Assembly: GCA_963764505.1 (NCBI GenBank)
Contig: CAVXSP010000001.1
Location: 1,798,001-1,862,000 of the forward strand
Origin: CAVXSP01 sp963764505
GTDB taxonomy: Bacteria > Acidobacteriota > Vicinamibacteria > Vicinamibacterales > SCN-69-37
DNA length: 64,000 nt
Direction of reading: 5' to 3'
Each line of letters opens with the position of its first letter. Position 1 is the first letter of the stretch. This document shows positions 1 to 8,760 of this stretch, one piece after another. The position numbers and the translations under genes are program-made. The notes under the pieces are model-generated. The model was not told the origin of the DNA. It did no database searches and saw only the letters and a list, made by a program, of their open reading frames with translations.

Positions 1-408
1 AATCACGACCCGCCGGACGAGGCCGTCGTGCCGGCGGCAGGCTTCGAGCAGGTTGTAGGTCCCGCGAATGTTCGCCTCGAACGTCACGAGCGGCGCCCGA
101 TGCGCGGCGCCGACGATCGTCTGCGCGCCCAGGTGGAAGACGGTGTCGACGGCGTGCAGCGTCAGGGCGCGTTCGAGCGTGTCGATCTGCTCGAGCGCGC
201 CGGAGACGACCGAGACGGAGTGGACGTCCCCGCTGCGATACAGCTCCGACTGCGGATCGGAATCGAGGACGAGCGCCGCGACGCGCGCGCCGGCCTCGAG
301 CAGCGCCTTGACCAGCCAGGAGCCCACCATCCCGGTGGCGCCGGTCACGAGCACCTGCCGTCCGCGCCACTCGCGTGCGTCGGAGCTTCTTCCCGTAGGT
401 CTCTCCAT
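1..408 (-). CDS. NAD-dependent sugar-nucleotide epimerase/dehydratase, N-terminal part (runs off the window)
   Basis: These are the first 136 codons of an extended short-chain dehydrogenase/reductase; the frame is open to base 1, so the gene continues outside. The start is the ATG at 406-408. Around residue 20 it has the Rossmann glycine motif VTGATGMVGSW, then a strand VDTVFHLGAQT and the helix NIRGTYNLLEACRR that comes just before the catalytic region in this family. The style fits CDP-glucose 4,6-dehydratase (RfbG-like). A glucose-1-phosphate cytidylyltransferase on the same strand at 8761-9543 would provide CDP-glucose. The substrate is inferred, because the YxxxK catalytic segment is not in the window. 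Confidence 0.85.
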   Translation of the reverse strand, partial: MERPTGRSSDAREWRGRQVLVTGATGMVGSWLVKALLEAGARVAALVLDSDPQSELYRSGDVHSVSVVSGALEQIDTLERALTLHAVDTVFHLGAQTIVGAAHRAPLVTFEANIRGTYNLLEACRRHDGLVRRVVI

Positions 409-641
409 AGGGCAGCCGGGAACGAGGATGGCAAAAATCGGACCGCGCCGCGCGCAGGACCGACGGACCGGACCCGGAACGGCCGTCTCGGGGCGCGCAC
501 TAGCATACACCGCGGATCGCGGGCAGAAAGTCTGCCCGAGGATGACTTAGTATGGGCCCGCCGGCGCTCCCGGCGCGGGTATATCCCTTGCAGCGAGCGG
601 CCGCGACGTTTGCCTTCTCCGCCACCAAGGATTGCAGAATC

Positions 642-1763
642 GTGAAGAAACAGGTCGTTCTCGTCGGGCTCGGCAACGCGGGGTTCGACATCCACCTTCC
701 GGCGCTCGCGGGCATGTCCTCGGTCACCGTGACCGGCGCCTGCGATCTGGACGCGGGCCGTCGGGCGCGCGCCGCGGCCAAGTACGGCGTCCCCGTCTTC
801 GACGACTTCGATCGCATGCTCGCCGAGGCGCGGCCCGCCATCGTCGTCGTCGGGACGCCGCCCGACACGCACGCCGACTACTGCCTGCGCAGCCTGGCGG
901 CGGGCGCGCACGTCATCTGCGAGAAGCCGTTCGTTTCGAGCCTCGACGAGGCCGACCGCGTCATCGCCGCCGCGCGCGCGGCCGGTCGCACCGTGGCGCT
1001 GAACCACGAGTTCCGCGAGATGCCGATCTTCCGGGCGATCCGGGCCGAGGCGGCGCGTCCGGAGACCGGTCCGATTGCCTTCGCGCAGGTGTGGCAGCTC
1101 ATGGACTTGCCGCCGTGGGCGGAGCCGGGCTGGCGCGGACAGATGGTTCAGCGCACGCTCTACGAAGCCGGCGTGCACCTGGTGGATTTCCTGATGGCGC
1201 TCTTCGGCGAGAAGCCCGTCAGCGTGCAGGCGACCACGTCGACCTGCGGCGTGCGGGAGGGCGAGACGGACGCGGTGGCGCTCCTGACGCTCGAGTTCTC
1301 GCGCGGCCGGCTGGCGCACGTGACGCAGAATCGACTGTGCAAGGGCGACACGCAGTATTTCGAAGTGCGCGCCGAGACGCCTCACACCTCCCTGCGCGCC
1401 TCGTTCGGGGGGCGGGTCCGGCTGTCGGCAGGTCTCTACCGGAGCACCACGCCGCACGTCCGCTTCGAGCGCGGGATCTCCGGGCTCGCCTGGAAGGAGA
1501 CCGGGTCGCGGCGGACCTTCCTCGCGCGCAACCCGAAGGATCCGACGGTGGTCGCCGCGCGCTTCCTGTTCGAGAAGACGCTGGCGGCGTTCGACGCCGG
1601 CACGGCGCCGCCCGCCAGCGCGGCCGACGGGCGCGACGTGCTCGAGGTGATCGCGGCGGCGTACCGGTCGGCGGCGACCGGCTGCCGGATCCGGCTGGAC
1701 GCGCCGGAGATGGCGTCCCTCGGGTCGTGGAAGATGGGGACGGCCCAGCTCCAGGAAGCCTGA
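642..1763 (+). CDS. Gfo/Idh/MocA family oxidoreductase
   Basis: A 373-residue NAD(P)-dependent oxidoreductase, probably acting on a sugar or nucleotide sugar in the cytoplasm. The N-terminus has the dinucleotide fold (VVLVGLGNAGFDIHLPAL), and the family EKP motif is present in VICEKPF at about residue 93; the C-terminal half is the alpha/beta substrate domain. The frame is open further upstream to 552, but GTG at 642 is preferred because it places the Rossmann strand at residues 4-9 as in relatives, and AAGG lies 11 bases upstream. It is divergent from the dehydratase at 1-408, with a 233-base gap between them. The substrate is unknown. Confidence 0.88.
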   Translation: MKKQVVLVGLGNAGFDIHLPALAGMSSVTVTGACDLDAGRRARAAAKYGVPVFDDFDRMLAEARPAIVVVGTPPDTHADYCLRSLAAGAHVICEKPFVSSLDEADRVIAAARAAGRTVALNHEFREMPIFRAIRAEAARPETGPIAFAQVWQLMDLPPWAEPGWRGQMVQRTLYEAGVHLVDFLMALFGEKPVSVQATTSTCGVREGETDAVALLTLEFSRGRLAHVTQNRLCKGDTQYFEVRAETPHTSLRASFGGRVRLSAGLYRSTTPHVRFERGISGLAWKETGSRRTFLARNPKDPTVVAARFLFEKTLAAFDAGTAPPASAADGRDVLEVIAAAYRSAATGCRIRLDAPEMASLGSWKMGTAQLQEA

Positions 1764-1773
1764 CCGAGCGGCC

Positions 1774-3294
1774 TCAGCTCCCTGAGTCCGCGGGCGCGTC
1801 CGATTCGCCGGGCCGCGGTCTGACGCGGAAGCGGTCCGCGAGATGGCCCACCATGGCGGTCACTTCTCTACGCGTGGACCGCGGCAGCACCCCCCACCAC
1901 AAGCCCGCCAGGAGGACCGCACCGCCGCCGGCGCGCAGCGCGACGTCCGCGCCGGACTGGCGCGCGCCAAGCCACGTGCCGTAGGCCAGCGCCACGACGA
2001 CGGCGGTGCCGGCCCAGGCGCGGACGACGCCGCCGGGCAGCGTCACGCCGTGCGGCCTGCGGAGCCGCCAGATCGTTGCGGCCACTCCGATGAGCCCGCC
2101 GGTCACGAACGCCAGGCCGATGCCGTTCAAGCCGTACCGCGGCGCCCAGGCCAGGCAGAGAACGATCGACGCGACGTGGCCGATGCCGATCGACGCCGCG
2201 CCGCCCGCGACATCGTCCATGCCGATGAGCAGCTGCTGATAGATGTTCGCCGTCTGGACGAGCAGCTGCCAGGCGATGAACCACATCACGACGCCCGCAG
2301 CCTGGGTGAACTCCGCGGAGTAGAGGACGCGCAGCACCGGCTCCGGCGCGAGCACGATGATCAGGTCCGCCGCCCCGAGCAGCGCCATCAGCCTGGGGAC
2401 GAACGCGTGCGCGACGTCGAGCTTCTCTCCGGATGCGATCGCCCGGTTGACGTGCGGGGCGAGGAGCAGCGTGTTCACCGGCGAGAGCACGGCAGCGGTC
2501 GACAGGGCGATGGCCATGGCGGCCTGAAGGAGACCCGCTGTGACCGGACCGAGCGCGCTGAGCGCCACGTAGCGTGCCGTGAGCATCAGCAGGCCGTAGG
2601 CCGCCACCGCCAGGAACGTGAAGACCGCCGTGTGCACGACCTTCGGCTCGCGACGCAGCATCGCGATCACGCCGCCGGTCCCCGAGCCCCGGCCCTTCTG
2701 GCCCCGAGGCCGAAGCAGAACTCCTGCGACGACCGCGACGGCGATTGCCGCAGGCGCGCTGGCGGCGTACAGGCCGCCGAGTCCGCCGACCGCGGCGCCG
2801 ACGCCGCTCGCGACCGCCACGGCGACGGCGGACGTGACGAGCAGGCCCATCGAGCGGACGGGCGCCTGCTGCGCGGCCATCGCGTTCGCGAAGAACATCA
2901 TCATCATCGTGGCGGGCAGGGCGAGCACCGCCAGGGCGATCGCACCCCGGTAGGGGGCCAGATCCGGAGCGAGTCGCTCGATGCCGAAGGGCAGCAGGAC
3001 GACGATACCCGCGGTCAGGGCCAGCGCGAGCATCAGAAAGCCGCGGAAGAAGAGCGCGTAGGTCCGGGCGAACGCGGCTTCTCCGATCGAGTGGGCGTGC
3101 GAGAGGAACTTCAGCGCCGTGAACGGAATGCTGAGATTGCCGATCTGCGCGAGCGACATGACGAGCTGATCGATCGTCGCCGCCACGCCGAACGCCGCCG
3201 GCCCGAGCGCCAGCGCGAGTGCTTTCGCCCGCCCGATACTGGCGACGAGCAGCAGCGCCTGCAACAAACCGATGGAGACGAATGCGCCCAGCAT
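1774..3294 (-). CDS. Wzx-like oligosaccharide flippase (MOP superfamily)
   Basis: A 506-residue, very hydrophobic protein with roughly a dozen or more membrane segments spread over its whole length, a short N-terminus (MLGAFVSIGLLQALLLVAS) and a basic tail. Length and pattern match polysaccharide flippases, which move undecaprenyl-linked repeat units across the inner membrane. It lies 12 bases after the acyltransferase at 3307-3927 on the same strand, so it is probably the last gene of a minus-strand operon that begins near 5891. Its end converges on the Gfo/Idh gene with only 10 bases between the two stops. The transported glycan cannot be read from the sequence. Confidence 0.88.
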   Translation of the reverse strand: MLGAFVSIGLLQALLLVASIGRAKALALALGPAAFGVAATIDQLVMSLAQIGNLSIPFTALKFLSHAHSIGEAAFARTYALFFRGFLMLALALTAGIVVLLPFGIERLAPDLAPYRGAIALAVLALPATMMMMFFANAMAAQQAPVRSMGLLVTSAVAVAVASGVGAAVGGLGGLYAASAPAAIAVAVVAGVLLRPRGQKGRGSGTGGVIAMLRREPKVVHTAVFTFLAVAAYGLLMLTARYVALSALGPVTAGLLQAAMAIALSTAAVLSPVNTLLLAPHVNRAIASGEKLDVAHAFVPRLMALLGAADLIIVLAPEPVLRVLYSAEFTQAAGVVMWFIAWQLLVQTANIYQQLLIGMDDVAGGAASIGIGHVASIVLCLAWAPRYGLNGIGLAFVTGGLIGVAATIWRLRRPHGVTLPGGVVRAWAGTAVVVALAYGTWLGARQSGADVALRAGGGAVLLAGLWWGVLPRSTRREVTAMVGHLADRFRVRPRPGESDAPADSGS

Positions 3295-3306
3295 GTCGGC
3301 CCGTCG

Positions 3307-3927
3307 TCAGGGGCGCAGGCTCTTGATCGGACGTGCCGGCGCGCCGGCCCACAGCTCGCCGGACGGAATGGACTGGTTGACGACGCTCCCCGCCCCGACG
3401 ACCGAGTGGTCGCCGATCGAGATTCCCGGCAGGAGCGTGCAGTTGGCGCCGACCCAGCAGTTGTCGCCGACGGTGACGCCGGTGCGGGACTCGTCCCAGG
3501 TCGTTCTCAGGTACAACGTGCCGGGCGTCAGCGCGTGGTTGGCCGCCACGACGACCGTCCCCTGGCCCAGCGCGGAATCCTTGCCGATCCGAATCATTCC
3601 GCCCGCTGCGCGAAGGTTGCATCCCGCGCTGATGATGCATCCGTCCCCGAGCGTCAGCCGTCCCGTCACGCCGCTCCGGGGCGATTGTGAATACACGATG
3701 ACCTCCACGAACGGGCCGATCGACACCCTTTCTGCGATCTCGACGGTATCGAGCGTGTCGAAGCGCCAGTAGCTCGGCCGCGCGATCGTCGCGCCTGGAA
3801 ACCGGGCGAGCACCTGGACGAGGTGCACCTGGGTCTTCGCGGCGTCGAACGCCGAGATCCACAGCGAATGCATCGTTCGAAGCATCGAGGTCCCGTCGTC
3901 GGGCCCGCCGGAGCGGGCACGCGACAT
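3307..3927 (-). CDS. Hexapeptide-repeat (left-handed beta-helix) acyltransferase
   Basis: A 206-residue protein with repeated I/V/L-G-x4 hexapeptides from about residue 60 (RVSIGPFVEV, RLTLGDGCIISAGC) to the C-terminus (VTVGDNCWVGANCTLLPGISIGDHSVVGAGSVV), ending in the GAPAR loop typical of WbbJ/LacA-type O-acetyltransferases. It probably transfers an acetyl group to a sugar of the surface glycan, using acetyl-CoA in the cytoplasm. It is one base from the methyltransferase at 3929 and 12 bases from the flippase, which suggests co-transcription. A conserved His of the family is likely the one in VVAANHALTPG. Confidence 0.87.
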   Translation of the reverse strand: MSRARSGGPDDGTSMLRTMHSLWISAFDAAKTQVHLVQVLARFPGATIARPSYWRFDTLDTVEIAERVSIGPFVEVIVYSQSPRSGVTGRLTLGDGCIISAGCNLRAAGGMIRIGKDSALGQGTVVVAANHALTPGTLYLRTTWDESRTGVTVGDNCWVGANCTLLPGISIGDHSVVGAGSVVNQSIPSGELWAGAPARPIKSLRP

Positions 3928-3928
3928 G

Positions 3929-4936
3929 CTATGCGGGTTTGACGGCCAGCACCCGGAAAAACGCCCCCACGCGCGTCAACACGGGCCTTCCGAGGCGCGT
4001 GTTGACCAGACGGTTGTACACCCGGGCGAGGCGCGCTTTCGACGGACCGAATGACGCGATCTCCTCGAGCGGGATCTCCGGCACGACGATGTTGAACCGA
4101 AGGTCCGTGGACGCGGCGAGCATCCGCGACAGCTCCGCCGGCGTCAGCAGGCGGCAGAACGCGTACGGTTTGCCGCTTCGCCACTGCACGTACGGCGCCT
4201 GGTAGCGTCGGGGCAGCCAGCCCACGCCCCAGAGATTGACGTGCGGCTCGGGGGCGAGACTGTAGCGGTTGGGCGTGGCGAGCGCGCACGTCGCGCCCGG
4301 GGCGAGCACCCGCTCGATCTCGCGGAGAAACAGCACCTGATCGCCCACGTGCTCGATCACGTCGAGCGAGATCACGCCGCCGAGCGATCCGCTCCTGAGC
4401 GGCAGCGCCTCGGCCAGCGCGGCGGCCAGCCTCGGCCGGCCTCCGTGCGACGCGATCAGCTGCTGCGCGACGACGAGCCACTCGAGGCCCACGTCGATGC
4501 CGATCGCGGGCCGCGCCGGCGTGGCCGCCAGCAGTTGACCGGCCCCGCAACCGAGGTCCAGGAACGGCAGCGTCGAGTCCGCCGCCGGCCGAAGCCAGCC
4601 CTCGAGCTCGCGCCGGAGACGGGCAGGGCCGCCGACGATCTGGGCGGCACGGCGCGCGACCTCCGCCTCGGGCCAGCCACGCTGGCGGAACACCTCCTCG
4701 ACGAGCTGCGCCGGCGTGAGATCGCGGACCCGTTTCGCGAGCTCGCACGCGCGCAAGCGGTCGCCGTCCACGTCCACCCAGGCCGGCCGGGCCAGACGGA
4801 AATCCGGGATGCCGGTGAACACCGGGTAGACGCGCGCGCACGCCCGGCAGGAGAGGGTCTCGCCGCCGTCGTCGAGCGGGCCGTGACAGATCGGACAGCA
4901 CCACGGAGACGGATCACCTGGAGGGAGGGGCGGCAT
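3929..4936 (-). CDS. Class I SAM-dependent methyltransferase with N-terminal zinc-ribbon-like segment
   Basis: A 335-residue protein. Residues 10-35 hold two CxxC pairs (CCPICHG, CRAC) as in Trm112-like ribbons in front of methyltransferase domains. The SAM-binding motif I is FLDLGCGAGQLL near residue 115, and motif IV is ISLDVIEHV; the rest is the Methyltransf_11-type core followed by a basic tail. The ATG at 4934-4936 was chosen because upstream codons read low-complexity arginine-rich sequence. The start overlaps the end of the neighbouring SDR-like gene by 23 bases, so the two are translationally linked. The acceptor is probably a sugar or lipid-linked sugar, but this is inferred from context. 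Confidence 0.85.
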   Translation of the reverse strand: MPPLPPGDPSPWCCPICHGPLDDGGETLSCRACARVYPVFTGIPDFRLARPAWVDVDGDRLRACELAKRVRDLTPAQLVEEVFRQRGWPEAEVARRAAQIVGGPARLRRELEGWLRPAADSTLPFLDLGCGAGQLLAATPARPAIGIDVGLEWLVVAQQLIASHGGRPRLAAALAEALPLRSGSLGGVISLDVIEHVGDQVLFLREIERVLAPGATCALATPNRYSLAPEPHVNLWGVGWLPRRYQAPYVQWRSGKPYAFCRLLTPAELSRMLAASTDLRFNIVVPEIPLEEIASFGPSKARLARVYNRLVNTRLGRPVLTRVGAFFRVLAVKPA

Positions 4937-5891
4937 GCCGGGAGTGCCACTCCACTGTAGCGCGAAGCCCTGCCTCGAACGGCGTGCTCGCCTTCCAGCC
5001 CAGCAGATGCTGCGCACGCGACGGGTCGGACACCATTCGCGCGACCTCTTGCGGCCTCGGCTGCAGCGCCCCGAGCCGAAGGATGTCGCGGCCGCCCCCG
5101 ATCTCGACGATTCGTTGCGCGACATCGGATACGCGGCGCTCGATCCCTTCACTCACGTTGATCACCTCTCCGACCGCGGGATCGGCGAAGCCGGCCCGCA
5201 GCAGGGCGTCGGCGGCATCTTCGACGTACACGTAGTCGCGGGTCTGCTCGCCGCTCGTCATGGCGAACGGCCGGCCGGCGAGACAGGATTCGACGAGCGC
5301 GGGGATCAGGAACGACGACGACTGCTCCGGCCCGTACACGAGGCCGAGCCTGACGATGACGCAGGGCAGGCCGCGCTGGCGGTGGAGCATCTGCGCCGCG
5401 TGCGTCATCGCCACCTGCGCCGCCGAGTACGCGGACACGGGCGCCTCGCGCTGCGTTTCGACGAACGGCACCGGACCATTGCCGTACTCTTCCAGACCGC
5501 CGACGCAGACGACGCGACGGACTCTGGACGATTCCTGGAGGCATTCGAACAGGACGAGCGAGCCGTGCAGGTTCACGGCGAACGATTCGGTCATCGCCGC
5601 GGCGTCGCTCCGCCCGCGTCCGGAGGTGGAGCCGCCGCAATGGAACGCCACCTCCGGCCGGACCTGATGGATGACCGATCGGATCGAGCCCCCGTCGCGG
5701 AGGTCGGCGCGCCACCAGCGCGCCCCGGGCACGGGCGAGTGTCCCATCGGTCGCCTGGACACCGCGTGGACCTCCAGTCCTCGTGCCACCAGCGCCCGGC
5801 CGAGGTGGCGTCCGACGAAACCGCTGCCGCCGGTGAGGAGCACGGGGCCGAGGGATTGGCGATCGAGAGAAGGATCTGCGTGGCTGATCAC
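4914..5891 (-). CDS. SDR-fold NAD-dependent epimerase/dehydratase-like protein lacking the usual catalytic residues
   Basis: A 325-residue extended SDR with an intact Rossmann motif (LLTGGSGFVGRHL, residues 15-27) and the usual RLGLVYGP and DYVYVEDAADALL segments. The catalytic motif YxxxK reads YSAAQ, so the lysine is glutamine, and the serine motif normally found before EYG reads GGLEEYG. NAD binding may remain while the usual epimerase/dehydratase chemistry may not. GTG at 5891 was chosen as start; no ATG lies at a suitable place. Its end overlaps the methyltransferase start. What it does in the glycan pathway is not clear. Confidence 0.78.
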   Translation of the reverse strand: MISHADPSLDRQSLGPVLLTGGSGFVGRHLGRALVARGLEVHAVSRRPMGHSPVPGARWWRADLRDGGSIRSVIHQVRPEVAFHCGGSTSGRGRSDAAAMTESFAVNLHGSLVLFECLQESSRVRRVVCVGGLEEYGNGPVPFVETQREAPVSAYSAAQVAMTHAAQMLHRQRGLPCVIVRLGLVYGPEQSSSFLIPALVESCLAGRPFAMTSGEQTRDYVYVEDAADALLRAGFADPAVGEVINVSEGIERRVSDVAQRIVEIGGGRDILRLGALQPRPQEVARMVSDPSRAQHLLGWKASTPFEAGLRATVEWHSRHAAPPSR

Positions 5892-6098
5892 AAACGTCGT
5901 CCAGCGAGCCGGTGAACCGCTGGAGGCGCAAGAAACGGGCCGCCTCTGCTGGCGTCGCTGGGTCGAATCCTGAGACGCTACCGCGCTCGCACTGGAGGAT
6001 ACACCCGGATCCGGAAGCCAAAAGTCTTCCTCGGACGATCCGGCACTCCGTCGTGCGCCGCCCGCGGAGATGCGCGAGAATGCGCAGGGAGCGCCACG

Positions 6099-7442
6099 AT
6101 GCGCACGACCTCGTTCACCCTTGCGGCAGTCCTCGCGCTCCTGCTGGCGTTCGCCGGCGGCGCCCCGGGCCAGTCGTCCGCGTCCAGCGTCGTCGTCGAT
6201 CCGACGACGACCTTCCAGACGATCGATAATTTCGGAAGCAGCCATCGCACGTTCGATGATCCGCATCTGTGGCGCTACCGCAGTGCGCCGAACGAAGCGG
6301 GTCCTCCCGCGCTGACCCCCGCCGAACGCGATCAGATCTTCGATCTGCTCTACCGCGACGCGGGCCTGACCTACATCCGCATCTCGAGCGACGGAGGACT
6401 CGAGCCGAAGCACGGGACGTTCGTGTACGACGGACGTCGGCTCGACGCGCAGATCGCAGACGCGTTGGGCGCGCAGGCGAGAGGCCCGGTGAAGGTCGCC
6501 TTCACCCTGTTGCGGTACCCGCCGGAGAGCTGGATGCAGGGCAGCGTGCGCGACTACGCGGACTACTTCGTCGCCGTCGTCAACCGGGCCAGGGAGAGAG
6601 GCCTGTCGATCGACTACCTCACCTTCAACGAACCGACGGTGCAGCCCGAGCTGATGCGGGACGTGATCAAGCGGGTCGCGTCCGACGTCGGGCCCGGCAC
6701 CAAATGGATCGTGCCCGAATCGAAGCGGCCGGAGGCCGCCGAGCCGTACCTGCGCGTGCTGCTTGAGGACGCGAAGGTGCGGCCCGCGCTGGCCGCGATC
6801 GGCACGCACCTCTACGGCGACGACAAGATGTGGCCGGCGCTGACGCGCATGAAGGCGCTCGCGGATTCCCATGGGCTGCCGCTCTGGATGTCGGAATTTT
6901 CGAGCCACAGCCCGTGGGACTGGGCCGCCCTGGTACAGCGGCTGCTGGTCGCCTACGGGGTAAGTGCGGTCGACTACATGTGGGGGGCCTTCGGCGCCTA
7001 CGACCCGTACCAGTTGCTGATCCTGAAGACGGCCGCCGACGGACGGTATCTGGGCGTGGAGCCGCGCAAGCAGTTCGCGGTCACGCAGCAGTGGAGCCGC
7101 TACGTCCGGCCCGGCGCCCGGCGCATCGGGGCGACCGCCGACGACCCGTCGCTGCTCGTGAGCGCGTTCGCCTCCGGCGATTGGACGATTCTCGTGGCCT
7201 ACAACCCGACCACAGCCGAGAAGACCGTGACCGTCCGGATGCCTGGGACGACGGTCGAGCGCGTGCGGACCAGCCCCACGGAGGACCTGGCGAGCCTGCC
7301 ACCCGAGGCGCTCGTCTCGGGTGCGCTGACGGCGACGCTGCCGGCGAGCTCGGTCACGACGTTCGTCGCCGGCGCGGCGAGCGCGCCGAGATTTCCACAG
7401 GAGGGGGACGGGTCTCGGTCTGTGGAAAACTCGCGGCGCTGA
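6099..7442 (+). CDS. Secreted glycoside hydrolase, GH30-like
   Basis: A 447-residue protein with a signal peptide (residues 1-25, cleaved near GGAPGQS). The region from about 40 to 330 resembles a TIM barrel of the GH30/GH39 clan: FGSSHRTFD at the N-terminal edge, TFNEP with the likely acid/base Glu near residue 175, and WMSEFSS with the likely nucleophile Glu near 265. A C-terminal beta-sandwich follows (VAYNPTTAEKTVTV). It probably trims an extracellular polysaccharide. The last 17 or so residues, from RFPQ to the stop, are encoded by the palindrome at 7388-7493 and are unlikely to be part of the ancestral protein. Confidence 0.8.
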   Translation: MRTTSFTLAAVLALLLAFAGGAPGQSSASSVVVDPTTTFQTIDNFGSSHRTFDDPHLWRYRSAPNEAGPPALTPAERDQIFDLLYRDAGLTYIRISSDGGLEPKHGTFVYDGRRLDAQIADALGAQARGPVKVAFTLLRYPPESWMQGSVRDYADYFVAVVNRARERGLSIDYLTFNEPTVQPELMRDVIKRVASDVGPGTKWIVPESKRPEAAEPYLRVLLEDAKVRPALAAIGTHLYGDDKMWPALTRMKALADSHGLPLWMSEFSSHSPWDWAALVQRLLVAYGVSAVDYMWGAFGAYDPYQLLILKTAADGRYLGVEPRKQFAVTQQWSRYVRPGARRIGATADDPSLLVSAFASGDWTILVAYNPTTAEKTVTVRMPGTTVERVRTSPTEDLASLPPEALVSGALTATLPASSVTTFVAGAASAPRFPQEGDGSRSVENSRR

Positions 7443-7493
7443 GCGGGCGAGTTTTCCACAGACCGAGACCCGTCCCCCTCCTGTGGAAATCTC
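7388..7493. repeat. Palindromic element, family A copy 1 (46-bp perfect inverted repeat)
   Basis: Arms 7388-7433 and 7448-7493 are perfect reverse complements over 46 bases with a 14-base loop. A second copy, nearly identical in sequence, lies at 49841-49941. Both arms contain TTTCCACAG and GGGGGACGGG. The element lies between two converging genes: the upstream gene's stop (TGA 7440-7442) is in its loop, and the downstream gene's stop (7492-7494) overlaps its right edge. As RNA it would fold from either strand, so it could act as a two-way terminator or mRNA 3' end stabiliser. A REP/MITE-like origin is inferred from the dispersed copies. Confidence 0.93.
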
Positions 7494-8721
7494 AGTCGAC
7501 GATCCTCGGCTCGGGGATCGGCAGGATGAACCGCCCGCCGCGCGCACGAAAGGCCGCCTGCTGCGCGATGATCTCGTCGCCGAAGTTCCAGGCCAAAACC
7601 AGCAGGTAATCGGGACGATCAGCGTCGATCCGCTCGACCCCGACGACCGGAATGTGCATCCCGGGCGAATAGAGTCCGTGCTTGATCGGATTGCGATCGG
7701 CCAGGAACTCGAGCGTGTCCGGCCCGATGCCGCAGTAGTTCAGGAGCGTGTTGCCCTTGGCCGGAGCGCCGTAGCCGGCCAGCCGGTGGCCGGCGCTCTT
7801 CAGCTCGCGCAGCATGGACAGCAGCGCGGCCCGGTTGGCTTCGACGCGCGCGCGGAACGCGTCGTACGTCTCACGCTCGAACAGGCGAAGCGCCGCTTCG
7901 CGGTCCAGCCATTCGCCGACGGCCGGCGTGGGCGTCGCGCTCCCGCGCCGCCGGGCGAACACGCGCATCGACCCGCCATGGATCTCCAGGCGCTGGATGT
8001 CGACGACCTCCATGTCGAACTGCGCGTACAACGCCTGCAGCGACCGCACGCTGAACTCGGACACGTGCTCGTGGTAGACCGTGTCGAACTCGTTGAGCTC
8101 GACGAGATCCCCGGCGTGCGGCACCTCGACGATGAACGTGCCGCGTTCGTCGAGCAGGCACACGACGCCCTGCATGAACGCGTGCAGGTCGTCGATGTGA
8201 TTGAACGTGTTCGTCGTGACGATGACGGCCGCCGGGCCGTGCTCCGACCGGACCGCCGCCGCCACCGCCGGCGCGAAGTATTCGTTGACGACCTCGACGC
8301 CGCGGCCGCGTGCGATCTCCGCGAGATTGCGGGCCGGCTCGATCCCGAGCCCCCGTCCGCCCCGACGACGCCATTCGCTCAGGAACAGGCCGTCGTTGCT
8401 GCCGATGTCGACGACGAGATCGTCCGGCTGCAGCGGCAGCATGCCGCCGAGCCCGGCCGCGAGCGCCCGGAAGTGGCCGTGCATCGTCTCGGAGGCCGAC
8501 GGCACGTAGACGTAGCTGCGAAAGAAGTCGGGCGGCACGACGTTCGGCACCTGGATGAGACCGCAGGCGAGACAGACGTGCGTGTCGAGATCGAATCTGG
8601 GCTCCGGCGCCGCCAGCTGGTCGGGCCGCAGAAACGCGTTGGCCGGCGGATGCGCGCCGAGCGGCAGGAACATCAGCATCCTGTCGCTCCGGCACGCCCG
8701 GCAGGCGGTCATCATCGACAT
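7492..8721 (-). CDS. Sugar C-methyltransferase-like class I SAM methyltransferase
   Basis: A 409-residue protein with the three-part layout of NovU/TylCIII-type C-methyltransferases. A zinc-binding N-terminus has CRAC at 8-11 and a second pair CLAC near 52; the SAM domain has VVDIGSNDGLFL near 105; and a C-terminal Methyltransf_14-type domain includes GYGAPAKGNTLLNY and the EPRI tail. These enzymes methylate a carbon of keto-deoxy nucleotide sugars. The cytidylyltransferase 40 bases upstream on the same strand and the dehydratase at 1-408 would make a CDP-keto-deoxy sugar, so a branched deoxyhexose is plausible. Its stop codon overlaps the palindrome at 7388-7493. Confidence 0.88.
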   Translation of the reverse strand: MSMMTACRACRSDRMLMFLPLGAHPPANAFLRPDQLAAPEPRFDLDTHVCLACGLIQVPNVVPPDFFRSYVYVPSASETMHGHFRALAAGLGGMLPLQPDDLVVDIGSNDGLFLSEWRRRGGRGLGIEPARNLAEIARGRGVEVVNEYFAPAVAAAVRSEHGPAAVIVTTNTFNHIDDLHAFMQGVVCLLDERGTFIVEVPHAGDLVELNEFDTVYHEHVSEFSVRSLQALYAQFDMEVVDIQRLEIHGGSMRVFARRRGSATPTPAVGEWLDREAALRLFERETYDAFRARVEANRAALLSMLRELKSAGHRLAGYGAPAKGNTLLNYCGIGPDTLEFLADRNPIKHGLYSPGMHIPVVGVERIDADRPDYLLVLAWNFGDEIIAQQAAFRARGGRFILPIPEPRIVD

Positions 8722-8760
8722 CGGTCCGGAAGCCCTTCCTGGTGTCGCGAAACGGCCGGC

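Noticed and set aside
1868..3862. A 664-codon minus-strand frame overlapping the flippase and acyltransferase
   Set aside because: It is arginine-rich low-complexity text without motifs; the hydrophobic flippase frame is clearly the real one.
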